A stretch of 64,000 bases of DNA from Vibrio gallicus (lineage in GTDB: Bacteria; Pseudomonadota; Gammaproteobacteria; Enterobacterales; Vibrionaceae), in NCBI RefSeq assembly GCF_024346875.1, contig NZ_AP024871.1:248001-312000 (forward strand), read 5' to 3'. The notes beneath the pieces were generated by a model. The model was not told the origin of the DNA, searched no databases, and saw only the letters and a list, made by a program, of their open reading frames with translations. Each line of letters starts with the position of its first letter. Positions within the stretch are counted from its first letter, which is position 1. The position numbers were made by a program, and so were the translations under genes. Positions 46,257-55,732 of the stretch are shown here, piece by piece.

Positions 46257-47036
46257 TTAGAACGTGTAGTTCACGCCAACTGTGGTTGCCCATTGATTTT
46301 CACTATCAATTAACGGCGAATCAGATAGGTCTGAATCTAGATACGCATAGCCCGTTGCTTGAGTAATATCGAGGTGCTCAGTGACCGGAATGATCATGTT
46401 GTAACCGACCTTATATGCAAAGGCTCCATCAGCCTTGTAGGCAGGACGTCCAACGGTTGCTTCAGAAGAAGAAACCCCCGCATAGTAGTTAACAAAGTCT
46501 TCACTGTAATAATGTACACCTGCATACGGCACGAAATCGACAAAGCCAAGCTGCATTGGGTGGTAGTAAGTCAGGTCAGTCTGGAAGCTCTTATAAACAC
46601 CGGTGACGTCTTGTTGGAATTTACCAGAAAGGGTGCCTTGTCCTAGGTGAAAGTCGGCGTTTAAACCAAGATCACCGCTAAAGTCACGATCTTTCATGCC
46701 TTTTAGGATTTTTGCATCATCGGCGTCAAAGCCAGGGTTAGCGACCATAAATACACTCATGTTAAGTATATCGTCGTTGTTACCCGCAAAACGATAGTTA
46801 ATACCGTTGCCAAGATCGACGTTAAAATCTTCACCATGATACCCGCCGTTAAGATAAGCTGTGGTTTGGTGCTTTTGACCCTTATAGTATTTACTAGCAG
46901 TAATGACACCGCCTCCCACAAAGCCTTTGCCTTCATGGCTATAGATATTACCGTTGCGGATATAAGTGTTTCCAGCATCAGCTAAAGCCGCATGTGAAAG
47001 TAAAATAGCAGAGATAGTTAAACTAATTTTTTTCAT
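46257..47036 (-). CDS. ompV: Outer-membrane protein OmpV
   Basis: MipA/OmpV-family barrel. 259 residues with a signal peptide (cleaved near AALA-DA). The mature start GNTYIRNGNIYSHEGKG and the blocks GYHGEDFNVDLGNGINYRF and LKGMKDRDFSGDLGLNADFHLG match what I recall of Vibrio OmpV. The C-terminal phenylalanine (VGVNYTF) is the barrel-assembly signal. Convergent with the CarRS-like operon. OmpV proteins have been linked to osmolarity and antimicrobial peptide responses in Vibrio; that role is not shown by the sequence. Confidence 0.88.
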   Translation of the reverse strand: MKKISLTISAILLSHAALADAGNTYIRNGNIYSHEGKGFVGGGVITASKYYKGQKHQTTAYLNGGYHGEDFNVDLGNGINYRFAGNNDDILNMSVFMVANPGFDADDAKILKGMKDRDFSGDLGLNADFHLGQGTLSGKFQQDVTGVYKSFQTDLTYYHPMQLGFVDFVPYAGVHYYSEDFVNYYAGVSSSEATVGRPAYKADGAFAYKVGYNMIIPVTEHLDITQATGYAYLDSDLSDSPLIDSENQWATTVGVNYTF

Positions 47037-47248
47037 GATTAAAGCCTTATTCGCTCAATTCAAATGACAATGACGACACTATATTGCAAAGCGACAAGGA
47101 ACTTTGTAACCGAATGTATCCTAGGTGAAATACAAATCTTTAGGGAGAGTGAGTTTGATTACAGCGAAGTTTATTAGTTTTGAATGCAGGATTAAGAGCT
47201 TCTGGGGCTTCATTGAAGTATGTAACAGCTAAGAGAGCGGAAAAGCAA
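47037..47248. other. Region upstream of ompV
   Basis: 212 bases (253 up to the tRNA gene) without a protein gene. On the plus strand GGAACTT near 47099 resembles a sigma-E -35 element, with TCCTA 14 bases later, and a hairpin at 47249-47282 lies about 130 bases downstream, so a small RNA is conceivable but weakly supported. The ompV promoter must lie here on the other strand. Confidence 0.35.
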
Positions 47249-47282
47249 AAGGCCTGAGAAGCGATAACGCTCTCAGGCCTTT
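47249..47282 (-). terminator. Terminator after tRNA-Ile
   Basis: A long stem, AAGGCCTGAGA-GCG with CGC-TCTCAGGCCTT, has a 4-base loop and one bulged A. On the minus strand TTTTGCTTTT follows. It lies 8 bases past the tRNA 3' end. Confidence 0.88.
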
Positions 47283-47289
47283 CTATATA

Positions 47290-47365
47290 TGGTGGCCCCT
47301 CGCAGACTTGAACTGCGGACCAATCGATTATGAGTCGACTGCTCTAACCACTGAGCTAAGGGGCC
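47290..47365 (-). tRNA. ileX: tRNA-Ile2 (CAU anticodon, lysidine-modified)
   Basis: 76 bases with encoded CCA. Acceptor GGCCCCT/AGGGGCC, D arm GCTC-AGTGGTTAGA-GC, anticodon loop CTCATAA, T loop TTCAAGT. The anticodon is CAT, which in a simple reading gives Met, but the body closely follows E. coli ileX/ileY and lacks initiator features, so C34 should be converted to lysidine by TilS to read AUA. Single gene between ompV and rpoD. Confidence 0.92.
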
Positions 47366-47473
47366 ATTTAGGGTGAAGATTATATGAGATGGTGGCGGGA
47401 GTGTCTAGGGAACAGTGCGCTCAATCTTCTGATTTACGTATGCTTTTTGAGCAATCGAACCATTAGGTACAAA

Positions 47474-47497
47474 AAAGGTGAGCTTAAGCTCACCTTT
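47474..47497. terminator. Terminator after rpoD
   Basis: AAAGGTGAGCTT and AAGCTCACCTTT form a perfect hairpin. On the minus strand TTTTTT follows, 20 bases after the rpoD stop. Confidence 0.92.
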
Positions 47498-47516
47498 TAA
47501 ACACTAGAGTGTCATT

Positions 47517-49358
47517 TTACTCGTCTAGGAAGCTGCGCAAGGTTTCTGAGCGGCTTGGGTGACGTAGTTTACGTAGTGCTTTTGCTTCGATCTGACGGAT
47601 ACGTTCACGAGTAACGTCAAACTGCTTACCAACCTCTTCTAGGGTGTGGTCAGTGTTCATATCGATACCAAAGCGCATACGCAGTACTTTTGCTTCACGA
47701 GGGGTTAGGCCCGCTAGAACGTCTTTGGTTGCGAACTTCAAGCTAGTTGAGGTAGCAGAGTCTAGAGGAAGCTCTAAAGTTGTATCCTCGATAAAGTCAC
47801 CTAGATGCGAATCTTCGTCGTCACCGATTGGTGTCTCCATAGAGATTGGCTCTTTGGCAATTTTAAGTACTTTACGGATCTTATCTTCAGGCATTTGCAT
47901 GCGCTCTGCCAATTCTTCTGGCAGTGGCTCACGACCCATCTCTTGTAGCATTTGACGCGAGATACGGTTTAGCTTGTTGATAGTCTCGATCATGTGCACA
48001 GGGATACGAATGGTACGTGCCTGGTCTGCAATTGAACGAGTGATCGCTTGGCGAATCCACCAAGTCGCATAAGTAGAGAACTTATAACCACGACGATATT
48101 CAAACTTATCAACCGCTTTCATTAGGCCGATGTTACCTTCCTGAATCAGGTCAAGGAACTGTAGGCCACGGTTGGTGTACTTTTTAGCAATCGAGATTAC
48201 TAGACGTAAGTTTGCTTCAACCATCTCTTTCTTAGCACGGCGAGCTTTCGCTTCACCGATAGACATGCGACGACTGATTTCTTTGATCTGCTGAACGGTC
48301 AATGAAGTTTCTTCTTCAATGATTTTCAGTTTGTGGATCGAACGACGGATGTCTTCTTCGTTGCGCAGAACTTTATCTTTATACGCTACGTTAGAAGAGA
48401 GTGTTTGGTCTAGCCAAGCATCGCTTGATTCGTTACCAGTAAATTGTTTAACGAATTCTTTCTTTGGCATGCCACCGTATTCAACGGTTTGACGCATGAT
48501 AAGACGCTCTTGGGTACGAACGCGATCCATAGAGGTGCGAAGCTTAGTTACCAAGTGGTCAAATTGCTTTGGTGTCAGACGGAATTCACGGAATACGTCG
48601 AGAACCTTATCAGTTGCTTTTCTGTAGGCTTTGCTATCGCGGCCTTCAGAGTTCACCACAAGTTGTAGGTCTTGGTATGTATTTCGTAGCGATGTGAATT
48701 TCTCTAGAGCAAGCTCAGGGTCGATACCTGTATCTTCTTCCTCTTCTTCCTCATCGTCGTCTTCTGTTGCATCTGCATCTTTCAGATCAGTTTCTGCAAG
48801 CTCTGAACCAACGTGAGTTGCGGTTGGTGCAGTGGTCTCTTGATCATCAGGGTCAACAAACCCAGCAATGATGTCAGTAAGACGAAGTTCTTCAGCTTGA
48901 ACCTTATCAAATTGGTCAAGGATGTATGGAATGGTGCCTGGGAACTCAGCAACAGATGCTTGAACTTGGTTAATACCATCTTCAATACGTTTGGCAATGT
49001 CGATCTCGCCTTCACGCGTTAGTAGTTCAACAGTACCCATTTCACGCATATACATACGTACAGGGTCGGTTGTACGACCGATCTCGCTTTCTACGCTACT
49101 AAGGGCAGCTACCGCGGCTTCTGCGGCTTCTTCGTCGACGACATTGTTTGATTCATCGATAGTATCGTCATCAATTTCTGTAGCGTTTTCAACTACCTTG
49201 ATGCCCATATCGTTGATCATCTGAATGATGTCTTCAACTTGCTCAGAGTCAACGATTTCAGGTGGCAGGTGATCGTTAACTTCTGCGTATGTTAGATAGC
49301 CTTGCTCCTTGCCTTTTAGGACAAGTGCTTTAAGCTGTGACTGCCTATTTTGATCCAT
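47517..49358 (-). CDS. rpoD: RNA polymerase primary sigma factor RpoD (sigma-70)
   Basis: Housekeeping sigma factor. 613 residues, equal to E. coli. Region 1.1 is at the N-terminus, a non-conserved acidic insert (about 190-212, with [10 protein letters not shown]) follows region 1.2, region 2.4 is [21 protein letters not shown], region 3.0 begins RIPVHMIE and region 4.2 is [19 protein letters not shown]. It is the last gene of rpsU-yqeY-dnaG-rpoD. The 99-base gap after dnaG holds an extended -10 promoter, allowing separate transcription. Confidence 0.98.
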   Translation of the reverse strand: MDQNRQSQLKALVLKGKEQGYLTYAEVNDHLPPEIVDSEQVEDIIQMINDMGIKVVENATEIDDDTIDESNNVVDEEAAEAAVAALSSVESEIGRTTDPVRMYMREMGTVELLTREGEIDIAKRIEDGINQVQASVAEFPGTIPYILDQFDKVQAEELRLTDIIAGFVDPDDQETTAPTATHVGSELAETDLKDADATEDDDEEEEEEDTGIDPELALEKFTSLRNTYQDLQLVVNSEGRDSKAYRKATDKVLDVFREFRLTPKQFDHLVTKLRTSMDRVRTQERLIMRQTVEYGGMPKKEFVKQFTGNESSDAWLDQTLSSNVAYKDKVLRNEEDIRRSIHKLKIIEEETSLTVQQIKEISRRMSIGEAKARRAKKEMVEANLRLVISIAKKYTNRGLQFLDLIQEGNIGLMKAVDKFEYRRGYKFSTYATWWIRQAITRSIADQARTIRIPVHMIETINKLNRISRQMLQEMGREPLPEELAERMQMPEDKIRKVLKIAKEPISMETPIGDDEDSHLGDFIEDTTLELPLDSATSTSLKFATKDVLAGLTPREAKVLRMRFGIDMNTDHTLEEVGKQFDVTRERIRQIEAKALRKLRHPSRSETLRSFLDE

Positions 49359-49418
49359 AGATAGTATCCAAATTCTGGTCTGTGATGGAACGAGTTTGCT
49401 GCGAATTGCGAACCGCTA

Positions 49419-49427
49419 ATTATAGCA
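49419..49427 (-). promoter_or_regulatory. Extended -10 promoter for rpoD
   Basis: On the minus strand TGCTATAAT is a perfect extended -10 (TGnTATAAT) about 60 bases before the rpoD start. A -35-like TTGCAT lies 14 bases upstream of the hexamer, short for a standard promoter, but extended -10 sites do not need a good -35. Confidence 0.6.
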
Positions 49428-49457
49428 AAGTTTTAACGATGCAAGCGAATAGGGGTA

Positions 49458-51224
49458 TCATGCTTTTAAATCTAGCATTAATGCTAGTAGCTCCCTTTTT
49501 TCCTCGACTGATAAGCCGAGACTTCTTTCTTTTGCTTGCAGAGTCTCAATTTGCTTCTCGATACACTGATAAATTACCTTATCTAGTGAATCGCAAAAAA
49601 TATCTTCTAGGTTGTCTTCTTCTTTATAGGTTGGGATATCCCAACTGGCTAAAAGTGACAACACTTTTTCATTGTTATGATTGCGCCAGTGCTCTAATAG
49701 CTGACCTGTGGTTATATGGGGATGATTTATACATTTATCAACCACATCGAATAATAAACTTAGACCAGGCAAATTAGTTTGCCCAATAGATTCTAAATTC
49801 GGGACAAACTCCACAAATTGTGGGTTTTGTAACAATAGAGCAAGGACGACACGCATCGGTGTACGTTCAATTTTCTTATGGGGAGCAGGCCGGCTTTGTT
49901 GTTGGTTATTCTTGGCTATGAGCTGCTGCAACTGCCTTTCGTCAACTAGTCCTAGTTTGCGTCCTAGTAACTCTCTTAGATAGAGGCGAAGCGTTCCCCC
50001 TGGAACCTTATCAATCAAAGGTACGGCTAAAGTACTTAGCTTTGCCATGCCTTCTTTACTACTGGTATCGACTTGCGATAATAAGCTCTGAAACATAAAG
50101 TCAGAGAGGTTAGTAGCGCTTTGTACTTGCTTTTCAAATGCAACCTTACCGTGTTCTCGAATGTAGCTATCTGGGTCTTCACCGTCTGGTAAAAACATAA
50201 ACTTAAGCTGACGCCCGTCATTGAGATAGGGAAGGGCATTTTCCATAGCGCGCCATGCCGCATCACGTCCAGCTCTATCACCATCATAGCAACAAACAAT
50301 AGTACTGGTTTGGCGAAATAACATCTGTAGATGGTCACCCGTGGTTGAGGTGCCAAGGGATGCAACAGCATAATCGACACCAAATTGCGCCAGTGCTACT
50401 ACATCCATATAGCCTTCAACCACTAACACCTGTTCTGGAGAGCGGTGCGTTTGCAGAACCTCGTAGAGACCGTAGAGTTCTTTACCTTTATGGAATACAG
50501 GTGTTTCTGGTGAGTTGAGATACTTAGGCGTGCCATCACCGATGACACGACCACCAAATCCAATTACACGCCCACGACGGTCCCGAATGGGGAACATAAC
50601 CCGGCCACGAAAACGGTCATAGCGATTGCCTTTATCGTTCTCTATCAGCATACCGGCACTAACTAGCGCATCTTGGGTTTGTTTCTGTTGACCAAAGTTT
50701 TTGCGAACAGAATCCCACTCATCTGGTACAAAGCCAATATCAAACTTTTGAGCTATCTCTCCACTAAGCCCGCGATTCTTTAGGTATTCCACTGCAACCT
50801 TTCCGGCGCTGGTCTTAAGCTGGCTGCGATAGTAGTTGGCGATGCTACCTAATAGATCGTAAAGGGAACGTTTTTGTTCTGAGTTGGCCTGAGGCCCTTG
50901 GCGGTTAACTCCACCTTGACGCTGTTCTCGAGGTACTTCTACGCCAATGTGTGATGCGAGCTCATCAATGGCTTCTACAAACTCTAGACGCTCAAACTCC
51001 ATCATAAAGTCAATGGCGTTACCGTGCACACCACAGCCAAAGCAGTGATAGAACTGTTTCTCTTGGCTAACGCTAAATGAAGGGGTTTTCTCGTTGTGGA
51101 AGGGGCAGCAAGCACCGTAGTTCTTGCCTTGTTTCTTTAGTTTTACGCGCGCATCGATGATGTCGACAATATCGAGTCGAGCAAGGAGGTCATCTATGAA
51201 GCTGCGAGGGATATGTCCTGCCAT
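49458..51224 (-). CDS. dnaG: DNA primase DnaG
   Basis: Synthesises RNA primers at the replication fork. 588 residues. The zinc ribbon C40, H43, C61, C64 (CPFHNEKTPSF to YHCFGCG) is intact. The TOPRIM catalytic core holds VVEGYMDVVALA near 263 and the DGDRAGRDAA motif, and the C-terminal part binds DnaB helicase. AGGAT lies before the ATG. It is the third gene of the macromolecular-synthesis operon, behind a hairpin in the 86-base gap after yqeY. Confidence 0.97.
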   Translation of the reverse strand: MAGHIPRSFIDDLLARLDIVDIIDARVKLKKQGKNYGACCPFHNEKTPSFSVSQEKQFYHCFGCGVHGNAIDFMMEFERLEFVEAIDELASHIGVEVPREQRQGGVNRQGPQANSEQKRSLYDLLGSIANYYRSQLKTSAGKVAVEYLKNRGLSGEIAQKFDIGFVPDEWDSVRKNFGQQKQTQDALVSAGMLIENDKGNRYDRFRGRVMFPIRDRRGRVIGFGGRVIGDGTPKYLNSPETPVFHKGKELYGLYEVLQTHRSPEQVLVVEGYMDVVALAQFGVDYAVASLGTSTTGDHLQMLFRQTSTIVCCYDGDRAGRDAAWRAMENALPYLNDGRQLKFMFLPDGEDPDSYIREHGKVAFEKQVQSATNLSDFMFQSLLSQVDTSSKEGMAKLSTLAVPLIDKVPGGTLRLYLRELLGRKLGLVDERQLQQLIAKNNQQQSRPAPHKKIERTPMRVVLALLLQNPQFVEFVPNLESIGQTNLPGLSLLFDVVDKCINHPHITTGQLLEHWRNHNNEKVLSLLASWDIPTYKEEDNLEDIFCDSLDKVIYQCIEKQIETLQAKERSLGLSVEEKRELLALMLDLKA

Positions 51225-51262
51225 AAATCCTAAAGAAGTTACTGGTTTGGAGATACAAACAA

Positions 51263-51288
51263 GCCGTGCATTCAGAGAATAGCACGGC
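51263..51288 (-). terminator. Hairpin between yqeY and dnaG (probable partial terminator)
   Basis: GCCGTGC and GCACGGC pair around a 12-base loop. On the minus strand the downstream run is TTGTTTGT, poor in consecutive T. In E. coli a partial terminator between rpsU and dnaG limits primase; this hairpin is in the matching place. Confidence 0.6.
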
Positions 51289-51310
51289 CTGCTTTAATTT
51301 TTATGTGGGA

Positions 51311-51754
51311 TTAAGCAAGTTTAGAGCGAACTAAACCACTTACTTTACCCATATCTGCGCGCCCTTGAATTTGCGGCTTAAGAACGCCCATCACTTTACC
51401 CATGTCTTGCATGCCCGCAGCTCCGGATTCAGTAATTGCATTATCAACTAATGCAGTAACTTCTTCTTCGCTAAGTGGTTGAGGCATAAATTCCTCAAGT
51501 ACTGTGATTTCAACTTTCTCAGCATCAGCAAGGTCTTGACGACCAGCAGATTCAAATTGAGCGACAGAATCGCGACGTTGTTTAACCATCTTAGTCAGCA
51601 CAGCAATGATGTCGTCGTCAGTGAGAGTAATTCTCTCGTCGACTTCTCGTTGCTTGATTGCTGATAAAGCTAAACGGATAGTGCCAAGGCGCGCTTTGTC
51701 CTTGGCTCTCATCGCAGATTTTTGCTCTTCTTTGAGATTATCAATAAGAGCCAT
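51311..51754 (-). CDS. yqeY: GatB/YqeY domain protein
   Basis: 147-residue protein of the YqeY family, related to the tRNA-binding tail of the amidotransferase subunit GatB. Key blocks are RLALSAIKQREVDERITLTDDD and GMQDMGKVMGVLKPQIQGRADMGKVS. Role unproven; tRNA-linked function is inferred from the family. It sits between rpsU and dnaG, an insertion that E. coli lacks but Vibrio has. AGGAATT lies before the ATG. Confidence 0.93.
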   Translation of the reverse strand: MALIDNLKEEQKSAMRAKDKARLGTIRLALSAIKQREVDERITLTDDDIIAVLTKMVKQRRDSVAQFESAGRQDLADAEKVEITVLEEFMPQPLSEEEVTALVDNAITESGAAGMQDMGKVMGVLKPQIQGRADMGKVSGLVRSKLA

Positions 51755-51779
51755 TACTAATTCCTAATTAAATCGGGGA

Positions 51780-51995
51780 TTAGTAAAGACGAACGCGACG
51801 TGCGTTTTCGCGAGCTAGCTTTTTAGCGTGACGCTTTTGAGCCGCTGCTTTAGCGCGTTTGCGAACTGTAGTTGGTTTTTCGTAGTGCTCACGACGACGC
51901 ACTTCAGAAAGAATACCTGCTTTTTCGCAAGAGCGTTTAAAGCGACGTAGAGCTACGTCGAACGGTTCGTTTTCACGTACTTTAACTACTGGCAT
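51780..51995 (-). CDS. rpsU: 30S ribosomal protein S21
   Basis: 71-residue small-subunit protein needed for base pairing between mRNA and the anti-Shine-Dalgarno sequence. [21 protein letters not shown] and a very basic C-terminus ([19 protein letters not shown]) are diagnostic. First gene of the macromolecular-synthesis operon; its promoter lies in the 222-base gap shared with tsaD. Confidence 0.98.
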
Positions 51996-52217
51996 ATGCC
52001 TTTCACCTCAGGGGTTATTCGTTAATACTGGTCTACACTGTTCCAAACAAATCGATATGTGTGGAGAACAACCAGTTTGATCAAAAATGGTGCGGAATTT
52101 TAATCCGAACTGATGGTGTTTGTAAAGCACTTTATTGGGGATAAAACGATCAATAGTTTGTGACCAATAGAAGGACAATGTTAATATGCGCCAAATTGTC
52201 AGCATCTCGAGAACATT

Positions 52218-53237
52218 ATGCGAATTTTAGGTATTGAAACATCCTGTGATGAAACAGGCATCGCAATCTATGACGACGAAAAGGGCTTGTTATCACACCA
52301 GCTCTACAGCCAAATTAAATTGCACGCAGATTATGGTGGAGTAGTGCCAGAGTTGGCGTCTCGAGATCATGTCAAAAAGACGATTCCACTTATCAAGCAA
52401 GCATTAAAAGAGGCCAACCTCACCTCGGATGATATTGATGGTGTGGCTTACACCGCAGGCCCTGGTTTGGTAGGGGCTTTATTAGTTGGCGCAACCATAG
52501 GGCGCAGTGTTGCTTATGCGTGGGGAGTGCCAGCGGTTCCTGTACACCATATGGAAGGGCATTTGCTGGCTCCGATGCTTGAAGATACGCCACCTCCTTT
52601 TCCGTTCATTGCAATGTTAGTCTCTGGCGGGCATACCATGATTGTCGAAGTGAAAGGGATTGGAGAGTATAAAATTCTTGGCGAATCCATTGATGATGCC
52701 GCAGGGGAAGCGTTTGATAAAACCGCTAAGTTAATGGGGTTAGATTACCCAGGTGGGCCATTATTATCTCGCTTAGCAGAGAAAGGCACCCCTGGTCGCT
52801 TCAAGTTTCCGCGCCCAATGACAGATAGACCTGGTTTAGACATGAGTTTTTCTGGTCTAAAAACCTTTGCTGCAAATACGATAGCGGCCAATGATAACGA
52901 TGACCAAACTCGCGCGGATATTGCTTATGCTTTCCAAGAGGCGGTGTGTGCGACCTTAGTTATCAAGTGCAAACGCGCTCTTGAGCAAACCGGTATGAAG
53001 CGCATTGTTATTGCTGGTGGTGTGAGTGCCAATAAGCAGCTTCGTGAAGCACTAGGCGCATTGGCTAAAAAGGTTGGTGGCGATGTCTATTACCCAAGAA
53101 CCGAATTTTGTACAGATAATGGTGCGATGATTGCTTACGCAGGTATGCAGCGTTTGAAGAATAATGAAACGTCCGATCTATCGGTTCAAGCGCAGCCTCG
53201 CTGGCCGATTGACCAATTGCACCCCATCACAAAATAA
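52218..53237 (+). CDS. tsaD: tRNA threonylcarbamoyladenosine transferase TsaD
   Basis: Catalytic subunit, with TsaB and TsaE, for the t6A modification at position 37 of ANN-decoding tRNAs. 339 residues, ASKHA fold. The metal-binding histidines are H111 and H115 in [17 protein letters not shown] opens the ATP domain, VSGGHT follows and [11 protein letters not shown] is the C-terminal block. Divergent from rpsU, as in E. coli. No strong ribosome site (GAGAAC). Confidence 0.97.
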   Translation: MRILGIETSCDETGIAIYDDEKGLLSHQLYSQIKLHADYGGVVPELASRDHVKKTIPLIKQALKEANLTSDDIDGVAYTAGPGLVGALLVGATIGRSVAYAWGVPAVPVHHMEGHLLAPMLEDTPPPFPFIAMLVSGGHTMIVEVKGIGEYKILGESIDDAAGEAFDKTAKLMGLDYPGGPLLSRLAEKGTPGRFKFPRPMTDRPGLDMSFSGLKTFAANTIAANDNDDQTRADIAYAFQEAVCATLVIKCKRALEQTGMKRIVIAGGVSANKQLREALGALAKKVGGDVYYPRTEFCTDNGAMIAYAGMQRLKNNETSDLSVQAQPRWPIDQLHPITK

Positions 53238-53248
53238 TTCAAATCATA

Positions 53249-53276
53249 ACGCCCCTAATTTAGGGGCGTTTTTTTA
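53249..53276 (+). terminator. Terminator after tsaD
   Basis: ACGCCCCTAA and TTAGGGGCGT pair almost without a loop, followed by seven T. It precedes the end of plsY, which converges on tsaD. Confidence 0.92.
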
Positions 53277-53283
53277 TGTTTAG

Positions 53284-53889
53284 TTATTTTTTAGCGAGCT
53301 TTCTTTTTAGATTTATCTTTGGCTCTTCACCATTGATTAAGCGCTTAATATTTTCTTGGTGTCGCCAGATGATAAGGCAACACAGCATTGCTACTGGAAG
53401 CGTGTATTGCGGCTTAATTAGCCAAGTATAGAAAGGGGCTATTAAAGCGGTTATTAGTGCCGCAAGAGATGAAAAGCGAAATACTAAGGCTGAGATTAAC
53501 CATGTTCCCATTAGCATACCGGTAAGGTCCCAACCGATAGGTGCGATAGCGCCTATTGCTGTCGCGACTCCTTTGCCACCTTTAAAGTGAAAGAAAATAG
53601 GGTAAATATGGCCAATGCAGGCGGCAATCCCAATTAGGCCGAGCATCACCGGGTCAATATCTAAGAAATAACCACTCCACACAGGAATGATTCCCTTCGA
53701 CATATCACAGAACAACACTAAGAATGCTGGCAGGCGACCACCAATGCGCAGCACGTTAGTGGCTCCAGGGTTATGAGAACCGGATTTTCTTGGATCTGGT
53801 AGCTTAAATAGACGACAGATCAATACGGCGCTAGATACCGAGCCTAGTAAATAGGCGCAGAAGATCATTAGCAGTACCGTTGCAGACAT
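53284..53889 (-). CDS. plsY: Glycerol-3-phosphate acyltransferase PlsY
   Basis: Inner-membrane acyltransferase that uses acyl phosphate to make lysophosphatidic acid, the first step of phospholipid synthesis. 201 residues, five membrane segments. Catalytic blocks [16 protein letters not shown] and [13 protein letters not shown] are present. AAAGGATA lies before the ATG. Divergent from folB, as in other gammaproteobacteria. Confidence 0.96.
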   Translation of the reverse strand: MSATVLLMIFCAYLLGSVSSAVLICRLFKLPDPRKSGSHNPGATNVLRIGGRLPAFLVLFCDMSKGIIPVWSGYFLDIDPVMLGLIGIAACIGHIYPIFFHFKGGKGVATAIGAIAPIGWDLTGMLMGTWLISALVFRFSSLAALITALIAPFYTWLIKPQYTLPVAMLCCLIIWRHQENIKRLINGEEPKINLKRKLAKK

Positions 53890-54026
53890 AGATATCCTTT
53901 ACAAATTTGTCTCAGTCAGTCCACGAATCAAGATGATAGATGGACACTGGATGTAGTATATTACGTTTTTTTGTTGATTGGGTTTATCCGACCTCAAACT
54001 TTAACGGATGATATAGGACTATGGGT

Positions 54027-54386
54027 ATGATTCAAGATCGCGTATTTATTGAGCAACTGGAAGTTATCACTACCATAGGGGTGTATGACTGGGAACAACA
54101 GATCAAGCAGAAACTAGTGCTAGATATTGAAATGGCCCATGACAATCGCCCAGCAGGCAATAGTGACGATGTAAGTGATGCTCTAGATTATTTCTCTGTT
54201 AGCCAAGCTATTTTGCAGCATATTGAAAATGGCCGTTTTTTACTTGTTGAGCGCGTTGCAGAGGAAGTAGCGTCTATTATCATGCAACAGTTTAACGTGC
54301 CTTGGGTCAAGATTCGAGTACGTAAACCCGGTGCAGTACCGCAAGCCAGCAGTGTTGGAGTGGTAATCGAGCGAGGAAGCTTGTGA
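54027..54386 (+). CDS. folB: Dihydroneopterin aldolase
   Basis: Cleaves dihydroneopterin to 6-hydroxymethyl-dihydropterin in folate synthesis; the Vibrio/E. coli type also epimerises. 119 residues from the ATG at 54027, preferred over 54021 because AGGA sits 8 bases upstream. VFIEQLEVITTIGVYDWEQ, the catalytic lysine in KIRVRKPGA, and ERVAEEVA are conserved. Its end overlaps the GTG start of folK by 4 bases. Confidence 0.95.
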   Translation: MIQDRVFIEQLEVITTIGVYDWEQQIKQKLVLDIEMAHDNRPAGNSDDVSDALDYFSVSQAILQHIENGRFLLVERVAEEVASIIMQQFNVPWVKIRVRKPGAVPQASSVGVVIERGSL

Positions 54387-54877
54387 CACGAGTTTACCTT
54401 GGGGTTGGTACGAATATTGATAGGCGTCAAAATAGTTTACTCGCTGTCACCGAATTGAAAAAATTGGATGCTAATCTAAAAGTATCGACTGTGTATCGAT
54501 GTCCTGCAAGTGGCTTCGATGGTGCGGAATTTTTCAATTTTGTGGTCGAGTTAGACATTTCGTTAGAACTTGAGCCGCTAAAATTGCATTTACGTGCTCT
54601 CGAAGTCCAATATGGACGTCCACAGGATGCGAGAAAGAATCAAGATCGCACCCTAGATATTGATATTTTATTATTTGGAAGTGAGACCTGCTTAGAAAAG
54701 CCGCAGCTTCCGCGTAGTGATATCTATAAGTTTAACTTCGTATTGCACCCCTTGCTGGAACTTTGCCCGGATTTGGTTATACCCAATGATGGCCGCACGG
54801 TGCGTCAGTTGTGGGAGCAGACATTCGAGTCCATTGGGGGAATGAAGAACCTATTCCCTGTTTCTATCCAATTTTAG
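54383..54877 (+). CDS. folK: 6-hydroxymethyl-7,8-dihydropterin pyrophosphokinase
   Basis: Transfers diphosphate from ATP to hydroxymethyl-dihydropterin, the next folate step after FolB. 164 residues from a GTG start overlapping the folB stop (GTGA). VYLGVGTNI opens the protein. RPQDARKNQDRTLDIDILLFG contains the metal-binding aspartates of the DIDILLFG motif, and LPRSDIYKFNFVLHPLLEL follows. Translational coupling suits consecutive enzymes. Confidence 0.95.
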   Translation: MTRVYLGVGTNIDRRQNSLLAVTELKKLDANLKVSTVYRCPASGFDGAEFFNFVVELDISLELEPLKLHLRALEVQYGRPQDARKNQDRTLDIDILLFGSETCLEKPQLPRSDIYKFNFVLHPLLELCPDLVIPNDGRTVRQLWEQTFESIGGMKNLFPVSIQF

Positions 54878-54889
54878 TGATGCAATTTA

Positions 54890-55693
54890 ATGAGTTATTT
54901 TGAAGCCTTCGCATTAGCCTTGATACAAGGCCTTACTGAGTTTTTGCCGATTTCTAGTTCGGCGCATTTGATCTTACCTTCTGCTGTTTTAGGTTGGGAA
55001 GATCAAGGACTGGCCTTTGATGTCGCAGTACATGTGGGCACATTATTGGCGGTTGTCCTCTATTTTCGTCATGAAGTAGTGAGCTTACTGGGTGCTTTTT
55101 TTAGCTCTGTTTTTAAACAGCAACACAGTAAGGAATCCACATTTGCGTGGATGATTATCTTAGCTACTGTTCCTGCGGGGCTTGCAGGGTTATTCCTTAA
55201 TGATCTAATTGAGCTATATCTACGCAGTGCTTGGGTTATTGCGTGTACGACGATCATCTTTGGCTTGTTGCTGTGGTGGGCAGATAAACACTCGCGTTTG
55301 GCTGACGATGAATATCAAACCACATGGAAGAAGGCGCTATTTATTGGTGTTGCGCAGGCAATGGCAATGATTCCGGGGACTTCTCGTTCTGGGGCGACCA
55401 TTACCGCGGCTCTATACCTTGGGTTTACTCGAGAAGCGGCGGCAAGGTTTTCATTCCTAATGTCGATTCCAATTATTACATTGGCTGGTGGATATTTAGG
55501 GACTAAGCTCGCATTGAGCCCTGAGCCGATGCATCTTGGCGTGCTTAGTACAGGGATTGCGGTCTCTTTCGTTAGTGCATATATTTGTATCCACTACTTC
55601 CTGAAGCTCATTTCTCGTATGGGAATGACCCCGTTTGTCATTTATCGACTGCTGCTTGGGGCGGGTCTATTCACCTTCTTACTGATGCAGTAA
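54890..55693 (+). CDS. uppP: Undecaprenyl-diphosphatase UppP (BacA)
   Basis: Removes a phosphate from undecaprenyl diphosphate, recycling the lipid carrier for peptidoglycan and O-antigen; confers bacitracin resistance. 267 residues, seven to eight membrane segments. Active-site blocks are [16 protein letters not shown] (15-30) and [12 protein letters not shown]. It follows folK by 12 bases, so the three genes are likely one operon, ending in a strong terminator. Confidence 0.96.
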   Translation: MSYFEAFALALIQGLTEFLPISSSAHLILPSAVLGWEDQGLAFDVAVHVGTLLAVVLYFRHEVVSLLGAFFSSVFKQQHSKESTFAWMIILATVPAGLAGLFLNDLIELYLRSAWVIACTTIIFGLLLWWADKHSRLADDEYQTTWKKALFIGVAQAMAMIPGTSRSGATITAALYLGFTREAAARFSFLMSIPIITLAGGYLGTKLALSPEPMHLGVLSTGIAVSFVSAYICIHYFLKLISRMGMTPFVIYRLLLGAGLFTFLLMQ

Positions 55694-55704
55694 ATGAGGT
55701 TAAG

Positions 55705-55732
55705 AAAAAGTGGCTTTAGAGCCACTTTTTTT
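55705..55732. terminator. Bidirectional terminator between uppP and cca
   Basis: AAAAAGTGGCT and AGCCACTTTTT pair around 4 bases, with T-runs on both strands. The cca stop codon lies in the loop, so the cca 3' end is part of the hairpin. Confidence 0.9.
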
